From contig JBCBST010000071.1 in assembly GCA_039819115.1 (NCBI GenBank), positions 1 to 16,565 on the forward strand: 16,565 nt of DNA, in the 5' to 3' direction. This document shows, piece after piece, positions 1-7,459 of this stretch (position 1 is the first letter of the stretch; the number at the start of each line of letters is the position of its first letter). Position numbers and translations under genes: made by a program. The notes under the pieces are model-generated. The model was given only the letters and a program-made list of their open reading frames with translations. It had not been told where the DNA came from and made no database searches. Source of the DNA: JBCBST01 sp039819115. Its GTDB lineage: Bacteria; Bacteroidota; Rhodothermia; Balneolales; Balneolaceae.

Positions 1-80
1 ATAGCTGCAGCCGCCATGATCAAACCTGGGCCTAAAGCCTGAAAAAAAGCGTTTTTTGATGTAGACGTCGTTTGTTGCAT
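1..80 (-). CDS. Nramp-like metal transporter, N-terminal fragment
   Basis: An open frame runs leftwards from an ATG at 80 and leaves the window after 26 codons. It reads MQQTTSTSKNAFFQ followed by ALGPGLIMAAAA. A short polar N-terminus followed by a GPG(L/I)-type start of a first membrane helix is characteristic of Nramp (NRAMP/MntH, SLC11-like) proton-coupled divalent metal transporters, which import Mn2+ or Fe2+ across the inner membrane. The later DPG and MPH motifs that would settle the family lie outside the window. The gene is divergent from the histidine kinase at 146, with 65 bp between the two starts, so the two probably share a promoter region. The coding call is fairly secure; the family call rests on about a dozen residues. 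Confidence 0.6.
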   Translation of the reverse strand, partial: MQQTTSTSKNAFFQALGPGLIMAAAA

Positions 81-104
81 TACTTTTTTTATGATAGAGA
101 GAGT

Positions 105-117
105 ACAAAATTTTTGT
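105..117. promoter_or_regulatory. 13-bp palindrome in divergent promoter region
   Basis: A perfect inverted repeat (ACAAAA-T-TTTTGT) lies in the 65-bp region between the divergent Nramp-like and histidine kinase starts, about 30 bp before the kinase ATG. A symmetric site in a shared promoter could be an operator for a dimeric repressor. Its A/T-rich composition makes chance occurrence plausible. No regulator can be assigned from the sequence alone. Confidence 0.25.
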
Positions 118-145
118 TTGCCAATCTAAAGTCACAAATTCAGGT

Positions 146-2023
146 ATGGATGTACGTCATTATCTGTGGGGATTTATTGCCTTAGCATGTTTCATGAGCA
201 TTACCGGGTGTGGTCTGGATCATGTTGATATCGAACGCGATTTCGATAAGCTGCCGGATTACCGGTATTTTCCTGCGCCGTTTGAAGTCTTTGAAACCAC
301 CAACCACGACCTGGAAATAGAAGATATCCTGAGTGAAAAGCTGCAATCTGAATTTGCACCCCTCGACAGCTTTATTATCACTCAAAGACAGACCACCTAC
401 TGGCTCCGTTTTCAAATACCCGATACCATACAAACCCTGGACTCTGTTGTCGTGTACCCGGGTTTGTTTCCCATTAACACTCTGTACTACCCGAAAGACT
501 CTGTGCAGTATCAAACCAGCCATGCCGGTAATTTTCATCCTCTCACCCACCCGTTGGAAAGGGTATACTGGCGGTATCATTTGGTAGATGTAGGTGAGCT
601 GAGTCAGCAGCCCTATTCGTATCTGAAAATTCGTCATCCCCACCATCCCACTCGTATAACCCCTTACGAAATCTGGACTATGGCGCCCAAACCCTTCTGG
701 GGTACCACCTTTAACTTTGCCTTTTATGAACGGCCCCTTGAGCTGTTCATGGTATTTTTTATCGGGGGATTAACCCTGCTTTTTCTCTACTTCCTGGGCG
801 TATATTTTATCGTGAACGACCAGGTGTTCCTCTGGTACACCTTTTATCTGCTGTTCATCGGTTTGTATCTGGGCGTAAAACTGTATCCCGATATTAACTC
901 CTACCTGTTCGGCAACCGCCCCTATAACTTTGTGCTTTGGAATGAGCTGACCCAGGTTTTTATTTCCTGGGGATATAACCGGTTTGTCCGAACCTTCCTG
1001 AATGCCAAAGAAGACTATCCCTTATTCAACAAAGTGACCATTATCATGGAATGGTTCCTGGTTGCTGTGGCGGTAGCTGTCGTCGCTGTTTTTGTGATTG
1101 ATCCAACCATCGATATCCCAACCACCATCACCTATTGGGAGCGTGGTATTATGGTCTTGTTTGCGCTTTGGGCAAGTACCCACGTGTTTATAAACAGGAA
1201 AAATAACCTGGTGTACTATGTTATTCTAGGCTCCCTCTTTTTGCTGGGGGGTAGTCTTACCGCGTTATTCCTCGGGCACGTCCGCTACTTTGTGTATGGA
1301 GTAAGTATTGAATTATTCATTTTTGGGCTTGGGCTTGGATACCTGCTCCGCGAGCGTGACTCATTGAGAGCCCGACTCGCTAACGAGGTAGAACGGGTTA
1401 AAATGATGGCCTTTCAGTCACAAATGAACCCTCATTTCATCTTTAACTCGTTGAATTCCATTCGATCGTATATGATCAAGAACGAAACCAAGGCAGCATC
1501 CGACTATCTTTCAAAGTTTTCGAAATTGATCCGCCAGATCCTGGAATTCTCTGCAGAAGAATCCATCACATTACAACAGGAAATGGATGTACTAACCCTG
1601 TATGTACACATTGAACAACTTCGTTTTCGTGACATCTTTCAATTCAATATCCGGAATGTGGGAGAGGTACCTCTGGAGGAAATCAAAATACCCCCAATGC
1701 TCCTTCAGCCCTTTGTTGAAAATGCCATCTGGCATGGGTTAATGCGCAAAGAAGGAGAAAAGCACATTGAAATCGAAATTGAGCAAGAGCATAATGAATT
1801 GTTGTTTGTTGTACGGGATAATGGAATAGGAAGAGCGGCGGCGGCCGACAAAAAGCGATCAGGACAACTGCGTAAGTCTATGGCCATTGATTTGACCACA
1901 AAGCGCATCGAGTTATTACAATCATCATTCATAAAAAAACCAGTAGCAATTATTGATTTGTTTACAGCAGATCAGCAACCCGCAGGCACCGAAGTACGTG
2001 TACTGCTCCCAATAATTAGGTAG
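146..2023 (+). CDS. LytS/YehU-type sensor histidine kinase with 7TM (7TMR-DISM-like) input
   Basis: Membrane sensor kinase of the two-component family that autophosphorylates on His and passes the phosphate to a LytTR regulator. The N-terminus has a hydrophobic segment ending in a lipobox-like ITGC (Cys22), so the protein may be lipid-anchored. Residues about 28-185 form an extracytoplasmic beta-rich domain of the 7TMR-DISM extracellular type, and about 195-402 contain about seven hydrophobic helices. A short charged linker leads to the His_kinase domain, with NPHFIFN carrying the predicted phospho-acceptor His430. The N box is PFVENAIWHGL (Asn526) and the G box is DNGIG (558-562). The 625-residue length suits this architecture. 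The gene is followed after 9 bp by the response regulator, so the two form an operon. No clear Shine-Dalgarno precedes the ATG. The signal sensed cannot be told from the sequence; a carbohydrate or other small ligand is typical for the DISM fold. Confidence 0.92.
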   Translation: MDVRHYLWGFIALACFMSITGCGLDHVDIERDFDKLPDYRYFPAPFEVFETTNHDLEIEDILSEKLQSEFAPLDSFIITQRQTTYWLRFQIPDTIQTLDSVVVYPGLFPINTLYYPKDSVQYQTSHAGNFHPLTHPLERVYWRYHLVDVGELSQQPYSYLKIRHPHHPTRITPYEIWTMAPKPFWGTTFNFAFYERPLELFMVFFIGGLTLLFLYFLGVYFIVNDQVFLWYTFYLLFIGLYLGVKLYPDINSYLFGNRPYNFVLWNELTQVFISWGYNRFVRTFLNAKEDYPLFNKVTIIMEWFLVAVAVAVVAVFVIDPTIDIPTTITYWERGIMVLFALWASTHVFINRKNNLVYYVILGSLFLLGGSLTALFLGHVRYFVYGVSIELFIFGLGLGYLLRERDSLRARLANEVERVKMMAFQSQMNPHFIFNSLNSIRSYMIKNETKAASDYLSKFSKLIRQILEFSAEESITLQQEMDVLTLYVHIEQLRFRDIFQFNIRNVGEVPLEEIKIPPMLLQPFVENAIWHGLMRKEGEKHIEIEIEQEHNELLFVVRDNGIGRAAAADKKRSGQLRKSMAIDLTTKRIELLQSSFIKKPVAIIDLFTADQQPAGTEVRVLLPIIR

Positions 2024-2032
2024 TCTCTAACG

Positions 2033-2752
2033 ATGAAAAAACTGCAAGCCGCAATTGTAGACGACGAGCTACATTGCATAGAAACCCTGGAATATGATCT
2101 CAAGGATCGCCTTGAAGACGAGGTGGACATCATATTTACCTGCGATAACAGCGTGGAATGTGTGCAAAACCTGAAAAAACTAACCCCCGACATCCTGTTC
2201 ATCGATATAGAGATGCCGGGGCTAACCGGGTTTGACCTGTTAAAAGTACTGGAGCTGGAACATACCCGGGTGGTATTCACCACCGCGCATGCCAGCCATG
2301 CCCTGGAAGCCATTGATTACAAACCGGAAGCGTATTTGCTGAAACCCGTCGATCCCAACGACCTGGTCCGTGTGGTACAATCCATCCAGATACAGCACAC
2401 CCCGGATCAAACCCACGCTTTTGATGGGAAACTGGCCATTTCCACCACCGACGAAATTGAGCTTATCCCTCATTCCAGCATCGTATACTGTAAAGCCAGT
2501 AACAACTATACCGATGTTTTTTTAGCCGATGGAGGGTTTAAAACAGTAAGCAAAACGCTTAAAGTAATTGAGCAACAACTCCCCGAACAGCATTTTCTGA
2601 GAATACACAAAAGCTACCTGGTCAATACCAACCATATTGTGAAGTATCGGAAAAGTGAGGGCGGAATGGTCATTCTCAGCAATAATGATGAGGTTCCCAT
2701 CTCTTCCGACCGTAAAGAAGAGCTGCTTTCCCTCATTAAAAAGGCGCACTAG
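2033..2752 (+). CDS. LytTR-family response regulator
   Basis: Cytoplasmic DNA-binding response regulator of the LytR/AlgR type, 239 residues, normal for the family. The receiver domain (about 4-118) has the acidic pair Asp10/Asp11, the phospho-acceptor Asp58 in FIDIEMPG, Thr83/Thr84 and Lys104 in LLKPVD, so it looks fully competent. The C-terminal LytTR domain (about 131-236) has the hallmark pattern: an SSIVYCKASNNYT strand-loop, the FLRIHKSYLVN segment and a final VPISS. LytTR domains bind pairs of roughly 9-bp direct repeats spaced about two helical turns. The gene lies 9 bp after its cognate kinase, and the kinase's His domain type is the usual LytTR partner. A candidate direct-repeat site lies just downstream at 2797-2827. 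The regulon cannot be deduced, but the adjacent peptidase gene is a natural candidate. Confidence 0.95.
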   Translation: MKKLQAAIVDDELHCIETLEYDLKDRLEDEVDIIFTCDNSVECVQNLKKLTPDILFIDIEMPGLTGFDLLKVLELEHTRVVFTTAHASHALEAIDYKPEAYLLKPVDPNDLVRVVQSIQIQHTPDQTHAFDGKLAISTTDEIELIPHSSIVYCKASNNYTDVFLADGGFKTVSKTLKVIEQQLPEQHFLRIHKSYLVNTNHIVKYRKSEGGMVILSNNDEVPISSDRKEELLSLIKKAH

Positions 2753-2775
2753 CTCAATTATACCCTGGTTATACT

Positions 2776-2794
2776 CAATCCCGCTAAGGGATTG
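2776..2794. repeat. Short hairpin after the regulator gene
   Basis: CAATCCC and GGGATTG form a perfect 7-bp stem around a 5-nt loop, 23 bp after the regulator stop. There is no T-run, so it is not a complete intrinsic terminator. It could protect the mRNA 3' end or be part of the regulatory region before the peptidase. Confidence 0.4.
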
Positions 2795-2796
2795 TG

Positions 2797-2827
2797 ACGG
2801 TTGTACCCAAAATTTAGTACCGTTGTG
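2797..2827 (+). promoter_or_regulatory. Candidate LytTR direct-repeat binding site
   Basis: Two near-identical octamers, ACGGTTGT at 2797 and ACCGTTGT at 2819, lie in the same orientation with start points 22 bp apart. That is the geometry known for LytTR binding sites (two 9-bp direct repeats about two turns apart, core GTT). The second copy fits the published consensus better than the first. The site is between the LytTR regulator gene and the M14 peptidase gene, and before the terminator at 2862, so it could act on a downstream promoter or be chance. Confidence 0.35.
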
Positions 2828-2861
2828 TTCCTTGAACATATATTTATTTGAGGGACTACTG

Positions 2862-2899
2862 GCGCAATAGAGCTTGATTGCTTTATTGCGCTTTTTTTT
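2862..2899 (+). terminator. Intrinsic terminator of the kinase-regulator operon
   Basis: GCGCAATA (2862-2869) pairs perfectly with TATTGCGC (2884-2891). The stem extends inwards with AGC/GCT, and eight T residues (2892-2899) follow. This is a strong Rho-independent terminator about 110 bp after the regulator stop. It insulates the two-component operon from the peptidase gene, which therefore needs its own promoter within 2900-2965. Confidence 0.85.
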
Positions 2900-2965
2900 G
2901 AGCCTTTCTTTTTCAGTTTTTTTCACGTTCTTGTTCTACTATTTGGGGTCTAACTAACTACTACT

Positions 2966-5575
2966 ATGCTCAAAGCTCATTCCCTTTCCATTCCCTTATC
3001 TTTCATTCTCTCTTTTTTCCTGTTTCAGCCCCTTGTAGCCCAGTTGGGAGCAGAGGCCGAAGCTTCCATGGACTACTATCTGCCTGCTTCGGTCAGGTAT
3101 AACCCCGACATTCCCACTCCAAAACAAGTGCTGGATATGGAAGTGGGCGAATGGCATGTACGCCACGACCAACTGGTAGAGTACATGTACGCTGTAGCTG
3201 AGGCCTCCGACCGGGTCTCCATTATGGAGTATGGTCGCACCTACGAAAACCGCAAGCTGCTCTCCCTCGTAATAACCTCGCCCGAAAACCATGCCCGCAT
3301 TGAAGAACTCCGGGAACAGCATCTCCTGTTAACCAATGCGGCCCAATCTGGTGAACTCAATACCGCCGAGATGCCTGTGGTGGTAGCACTGAGTTATAGT
3401 GTGCATGGTAATGAACCAAGTGGTGCAAATGCAGCATTGCTGGCTGTTTACCATTACGCCGCGGCTCAAGGCTCTGATATAGAAAACGCGCTTGAAAACA
3501 GCATTTTACTGGTTGACCCTACGATAAACCCGGACGGTTTGAATCGATTTGCTCACTGGGCCAATACCCATAAAAGTAAAAAGGTGCTCGTTTCGGATCC
3601 GCAATCACGTGAGTACAGGGAAGCCTGGCCGGGGGGTCGAACCAATCATTACTGGTTCGATCTGAACCGCGACTGGTTGTTGGTTCAACATCCGGAAAGT
3701 AAAGGGCGAATTGCCCGCTTTCATGAGTGGAAACCCAACGTGCAAACCGATCACCATGAAATGGGTTCCAACTCCACGTTTTTCTTTCAGCCGGGGATAC
3801 CCTCCAGAACACATCCTCTCACCCCGCAGCGTAACCAGGATTTAACGGGTGCAATTGCTGAGTATCATGCCGATGCCCTCGATCAAATCCAATCGCTCTA
3901 CTACTCCAAAGAAAGCTTTGATGACTATTACTACGGGAAAGGCTCTACATTTCCCGACATCAATGGTGGTATCGGAATTTTATTTGAGCAAGCCAGTTCG
4001 CGGGGTCATGGCCAGCAGACGGTTCATGGGCTTATGAAATTCCCATTCACGATCAAAAACCAGTTTATGGCCACCCTATCCACGGTACGGGCTTCTCTGG
4101 ATTTGCGGGAAGAGTTACTCAATCATCAGCGTCTGTTTTACCAGGAAGCAGCTGCACGGGCCCGTAACTCATCCATCAAAGCCTATGTATTCGGGGAAGA
4201 AGCCGATCAGGCACGCACCCGGCATCTGGCTGAATTAATTACACGCCATGGAATCGATGTATTTGCCCTTAAGGAAGATGTTGGGCGTTTTAAAGCCGGG
4301 AAAGCGTTTGTGGTTCCTGCCGATCAGCGAGAGCACGTATTGTTAACCGCCATGTTTGAACGACGCAACGAGTTTACCGATACCCTGTTCTACGATGTAT
4401 CGGCCTGGACTATGCCTTATGCCTTTAATCTCCCCTTTGATGAATTGAGCAACCGGCAGTATAGTACCGATATGCAAGGGGAGCGTTTTGAGCTGGGGCA
4501 GACTCTCCGTGGGGAATTAGTGGGTGGTACCAGTACGTATTCCTACGTATTTGAATGGGACGAATACTATGCACCCCGTGCCTTGTATCGTTTACTGTCT
4601 GCTGGCGTGCGGGCTAAAGTCGCCTCTCAACCTTTTACGGCTGTAACAGCAACAGGAGCCATTGAATTTGATTATGGTACCATCCTGGTGCCACTGGGTA
4701 TTCAGAGCGATCAGGACCAGGTACACGAAATCGTGAAATCAATCACGGAAGAGGATGGAATATCGGTGTATAACATCAAGACCGGGTTAACCCCATCGGG
4801 GATGGATCTGGGCAGCAACAACTTCGAAAATCTCAGAGAACCCAAAGTGGCTATTGTTGGGGGAGACGGAACCAGCTCTTACGAAGTGGGTGAAGCGTGG
4901 CACTTACTCGACCAGCGATATCATATGCCTCTATCCATTATCCCTACTGATCGCTTTCGCTCGGCCGACCTCGATCGCTATAATGTAATTGTCATGGCTT
5001 CTGGCTGGGGATACAACTCCCTGCCCAAATCAACCGTTGATAACCTGAAACGTTGGGTACGGGAAGGAGGAACGCTGGTCGCCTATAAATCAGCCATAAA
5101 CTGGGTTAAAAATCAAGGTCTTGGACGATTTGAAGCCGTTGGATCATCCAGTGATGATGATGAAGAAATACAACAACGTCCTTATGCCAAGGTATCCCGG
5201 GACAATGGCGCGCGTGTGATTGGAGGAGCGATTTTTAATGCCACCCTCGATTTAACGCACCCTATGGCTTATGGATTTAATTCAGAAACGCTTACGGTAT
5301 TCCGAAACAGCACCTTAATGATGCAAAAAGGAGATAATCCCTATTCAAGTCCGGTTGTGTATACCAATCAGCCACTGGCCAGTGGGTATATCTCTGATGA
5401 GAACCTGGAACGTCTCAAAGGAACAGCTGCTGTTATCGTAAGCCGTACCGGTTCAGGAAAAGTGATTATGATGACGGATAATCCCAATTTCAGAGCGTTC
5501 TGGTATGGTACGAATAAGCTGTTTGCAAACGCTATTTTCTTCGGGCATACCATCAGTGGTTCTACGACCAACTAA
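2966..5575 (+). CDS. Secreted M14-family zinc carboxypeptidase-like protein
   Basis: Exported metallopeptidase of about 869 residues, probably periplasmic or outer-surface. Residues 1-26 are a Sec signal peptide (long hydrophobic core, cleavage near LVA-Q). The M14 catalytic domain spans roughly 55-390. It has the zinc ligands His147 and Glu150 in the HGNEPSG motif, a substrate-binding NPDGLNRF segment (about 188-195), FDLNRDW (about 231-237), and the third ligand His in DHHEMG (about 263-264). The general base Glu is near 341 in GILFEQ. All key residues are present, so it should be active; M14 enzymes remove C-terminal residues or cut peptidoglycan peptides. The second half is unusual for a plain carboxypeptidase. 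It includes a GATase1/ThuA-like alpha/beta region (about 625-710: VAIVGGDG, VIVMASGWGY, GGTLVAY), seen in large bacterial M14 proteins. An acidic SSSDDDEE stretch sits near 727. The start is chosen for the signal peptide; no Shine-Dalgarno is evident. Confidence 0.9.
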   Translation: MLKAHSLSIPLSFILSFFLFQPLVAQLGAEAEASMDYYLPASVRYNPDIPTPKQVLDMEVGEWHVRHDQLVEYMYAVAEASDRVSIMEYGRTYENRKLLSLVITSPENHARIEELREQHLLLTNAAQSGELNTAEMPVVVALSYSVHGNEPSGANAALLAVYHYAAAQGSDIENALENSILLVDPTINPDGLNRFAHWANTHKSKKVLVSDPQSREYREAWPGGRTNHYWFDLNRDWLLVQHPESKGRIARFHEWKPNVQTDHHEMGSNSTFFFQPGIPSRTHPLTPQRNQDLTGAIAEYHADALDQIQSLYYSKESFDDYYYGKGSTFPDINGGIGILFEQASSRGHGQQTVHGLMKFPFTIKNQFMATLSTVRASLDLREELLNHQRLFYQEAAARARNSSIKAYVFGEEADQARTRHLAELITRHGIDVFALKEDVGRFKAGKAFVVPADQREHVLLTAMFERRNEFTDTLFYDVSAWTMPYAFNLPFDELSNRQYSTDMQGERFELGQTLRGELVGGTSTYSYVFEWDEYYAPRALYRLLSAGVRAKVASQPFTAVTATGAIEFDYGTILVPLGIQSDQDQVHEIVKSITEEDGISVYNIKTGLTPSGMDLGSNNFENLREPKVAIVGGDGTSSYEVGEAWHLLDQRYHMPLSIIPTDRFRSADLDRYNVIVMASGWGYNSLPKSTVDNLKRWVREGGTLVAYKSAINWVKNQGLGRFEAVGSSSDDDEEIQQRPYAKVSRDNGARVIGGAIFNATLDLTHPMAYGFNSETLTVFRNSTLMMQKGDNPYSSPVVYTNQPLASGYISDENLERLKGTAAVIVSRTGSGKVIMMTDNPNFRAFWYGTNKLFANAIFFGHTISGSTTN

Positions 5576-5595
5576 GAGGATCAAACATCTATAAA

Positions 5596-5618
5596 AAAGG
5601 CGCTGTTAAAGCGCCTTT
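5596..5618. terminator. Bidirectional terminator between peptidase and clpP
   Basis: AAAGGCGC (5596-5603) and GCGCCTTT (5611-5618) form a perfect 8-bp stem with a 7-nt loop. A T-rich tract follows on the plus strand and an A-run precedes it, giving a U-tract for minus-strand transcripts. It lies 20 bp past the peptidase stop and 37 bp past the clpP stop, so it should end both convergent transcripts. Confidence 0.85.
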
Positions 5619-5655
5619 CTTGTTTTTCAGAATAAATCGGGAAGAGAATAGATGT

Positions 5656-6210
5656 TTAGTTGTCTATAATCCCGTCTAAAATACCGTATTCCAGTGATTC
5701 TTCGGCGTTCATCCAGTAATCTCTGTTGAAATCTTTCATGATACGCTCAAAGGTCTGACCGCAATTTTCGGCTAAAATACGGGCACCTATTTCTTTGGTC
5801 TTCAGGATTTCCTGAGCCTGAATCTCAATATCGGAAGCCGGGCCACGCGCTCCGCCACTAGGCTGATGGATCATCACTTTGGCATGAGGATAGATCAGGC
5901 GTTTCCCTTTTTCTCCTGCCGACAGTAAAATAGAGCCCATGGATGCAGCAAAGCCCATACAGACCGTAGAAACCGGAGCTTCAATGGCTTTCATCGTATC
6001 ATGAATAGCCATTCCTGAAGTCACATATCCTCCCGGACTGTTAATGATCAGTTCAATAGAATCATGGCTTTCCAGATTCAGGTACATCAATCGGTCAATT
6101 ACATGTTTCGCCGAATTATCGTCTACCTGGCCCCACAGAAAGATTTTACGTTCTCCCAGGATTTTGCGATCAATCGCGTCTTTTAGTTTTGATGAATCTT
6201 CTTTACTCAT
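5656..6210 (-). CDS. clpP: ATP-dependent Clp protease proteolytic subunit (ClpP-family)
   Basis: Cytoplasmic serine peptidase that forms tetradecameric barrels and degrades proteins fed by ClpX/ClpA-type unfoldases. The triad is intact: Ser90 in GFAASMGS, His115 in MIHQPSGG and Asp164 in NRDYW. The spacings of 25 and 49 residues match E. coli ClpP exactly, and the oligomerisation strand INSPGGYVTSG is present. At 184 residues it is slightly short. The N-terminus (MSKEDSSKLKDAIDRKILGERKIFLWG) lacks the usual IPxV-type axial-loop sequence of the main housekeeping ClpP. It may therefore be a second isoform of a hetero-oligomeric pair, as in other bacteria with two ClpPs. It lies 46 bp after the amidohydrolase pair in the same direction and may be co-transcribed. 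No Clp ATPase gene is in the window. Confidence 0.93.
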   Translation of the reverse strand: MSKEDSSKLKDAIDRKILGERKIFLWGQVDDNSAKHVIDRLMYLNLESHDSIELIINSPGGYVTSGMAIHDTMKAIEAPVSTVCMGFAASMGSILLSAGEKGKRLIYPHAKVMIHQPSGGARGPASDIEIQAQEILKTKEIGARILAENCGQTFERIMKDFNRDYWMNAEESLEYGILDGIIDN

Positions 6211-6242
6211 GGAGTGCTTGATTAACTTTTGATAACGAACAA

Positions 6243-6259
6243 TGATACGTCGTGTATCA
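6243..6259. promoter_or_regulatory. Palindrome overlapping the amidohydrolase 2 stop codon
   Basis: TGATAC and GTATCA flank a 5-nt centre. The right arm contains the stop codon of the upstream amidohydrolase (minus strand, 6257-6259), and the element is 33 bp before the clpP start. On the minus strand it is followed by TATCATTG, one base off the Bacteroidota TAnnTTTG -7 element. It may mark a clpP promoter/operator or a weak attenuator; this is tentative. Confidence 0.25.
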
Positions 6260-7456
6260 CTCCTTCACAACCTTTCCATTCACAATTACACCGGTAACAT
6301 GGGTGGTGTACTCAAAAGGATCGCCATCAAACAAGACTACATCCGCATCTTTCCCTGTTTCAAGTGAACCTACCTGGTTTTGAATACCTAAGAGGTTTGC
6401 AGCTCCGATGGTCATCAGTTCCAACGTTCGTTCCATTCCTAATCCGTTTGCAGCATTAATGGCGGCTTCAAACGAAACCACTCTCACTTTGGGTACATAG
6501 GCCTCATATCCGCTTTGAAAGGCGACCGGTATTCCAGCTTCATCCAGTTTATACGCGGTTTCGAAGCTTGCATTTTTAGCATCGCCCCCTGCCCGGATAC
6601 GCGCCGGATGAATCACCACAGGTATGTCTTCAGATTTTAACTCATCCATCACCAGGTAGGCCTCTGCTGCTCCATCTAACACCATAGAAAACCCGAATTC
6701 CTTTTTCAGCCGAACGGCCGTCATGATGTCATTCGCCTTATGAGCCGAAACCAGTGCTGTAAGCTTCCCCTCCAGTAAATCGGCCAGGGCCTCTTTTTTC
6801 AAATCGATTGCTTTAATCTCCCCTTTTTTGCGCTGTTCCAGATAGGTTTGAGCTTTTATGAGTTCCTGTCGGAGCATCGCCATACCCTTCGAGCGGGTAC
6901 CTGGCTTGCTGTAATTGCGCCGTACGCCCGATGTCATCGTAAAGGCCAGCATTTTAGAGGGCACCAATACTGCATCATCTATGGTTTCTCCATACGTCTT
7001 TACGATCATCGTCTGTCCGCTTATGAGGGCACCGGGACCATGACCGGTATGAACGGTTGTAATACCCCAGTCACGGAGATAAGCTACCAGGGGATCTCTG
7101 CCGTTATAGGCATCAATAGCCCTCAGCTCGGGCTGTATGGCATTTGCCCGGTCCAGAACATCCTGGTCATCCGATTGATTGGTAATGCCGGTAAGTCCAA
7201 GCGTGGTATGAGCATCAATAAAACCAGGGGTAACAATAGCGGCTTCCATCACCTTATAACCCGATGGAATGTTAACCCGGCCTTCCGGCCCCACCCGGTC
7301 AATCTTTCCATTTTTAATCAGCACTACTCCGTTTTCAATCGGAGCACCCGCTGAGGTATATACCTTTTCTCCTTTCACTGCGATTTGAGCGTGTACCGGT
7401 AATCCGGTCATCCACAGTGCAACAAAACAAACAATCAGTGTATCTATCTTCTTCAT
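6257..7456 (-). CDS. Exported amidohydrolase-like protein with degenerate metal site
   Basis: A 399-residue paralogue of the preceding gene with the amidohydrolase (imidazolonepropionase-like) fold. A Sec signal peptide is seen (about 1-23, ending VHA-Q). The small beta-sandwich, the entry motif TPGFIDAH and the C-terminal sandwich GSLETGKDADVVLFDGDP are all conserved. The metal site is not. HxH has become H83-T-T85, the HH of the fourth strand has become Asp261-Gly262, and the HTDD motif has become QSGY (314-317). His239 remains. The protein may therefore be a non-catalytic partner of amidohydrolase 1, or have a changed metal chemistry. Its ATG lies 3 bp after the stop of amidohydrolase 1, so translational coupling is likely. 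Substrate is unknown; relatives are loosely annotated as imidazolonepropionase or prolidase-like. Confidence 0.88.
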   Translation of the reverse strand: MKKIDTLIVCFVALWMTGLPVHAQIAVKGEKVYTSAGAPIENGVVLIKNGKIDRVGPEGRVNIPSGYKVMEAAIVTPGFIDAHTTLGLTGITNQSDDQDVLDRANAIQPELRAIDAYNGRDPLVAYLRDWGITTVHTGHGPGALISGQTMIVKTYGETIDDAVLVPSKMLAFTMTSGVRRNYSKPGTRSKGMAMLRQELIKAQTYLEQRKKGEIKAIDLKKEALADLLEGKLTALVSAHKANDIMTAVRLKKEFGFSMVLDGAAEAYLVMDELKSEDIPVVIHPARIRAGGDAKNASFETAYKLDEAGIPVAFQSGYEAYVPKVRVVSFEAAINAANGLGMERTLELMTIGAANLLGIQNQVGSLETGKDADVVLFDGDPFEYTTHVTGVIVNGKVVKE

Positions 7457-7459
7457 GGC

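Noticed and set aside
2522..2926. 134-codon minus-strand frame over the end of the LytTR gene and its terminator
   Set aside because: It is antisense to the conserved LytTR domain and its start lies within the terminator's flank; its Lys-rich opening comes from the poly-T region.
6848..7354. 168-codon plus-strand frame inside amidohydrolase 2
   Set aside because: It is antisense to a gene with a clear signal peptide and conserved fold; the composition is that of a shadow frame.
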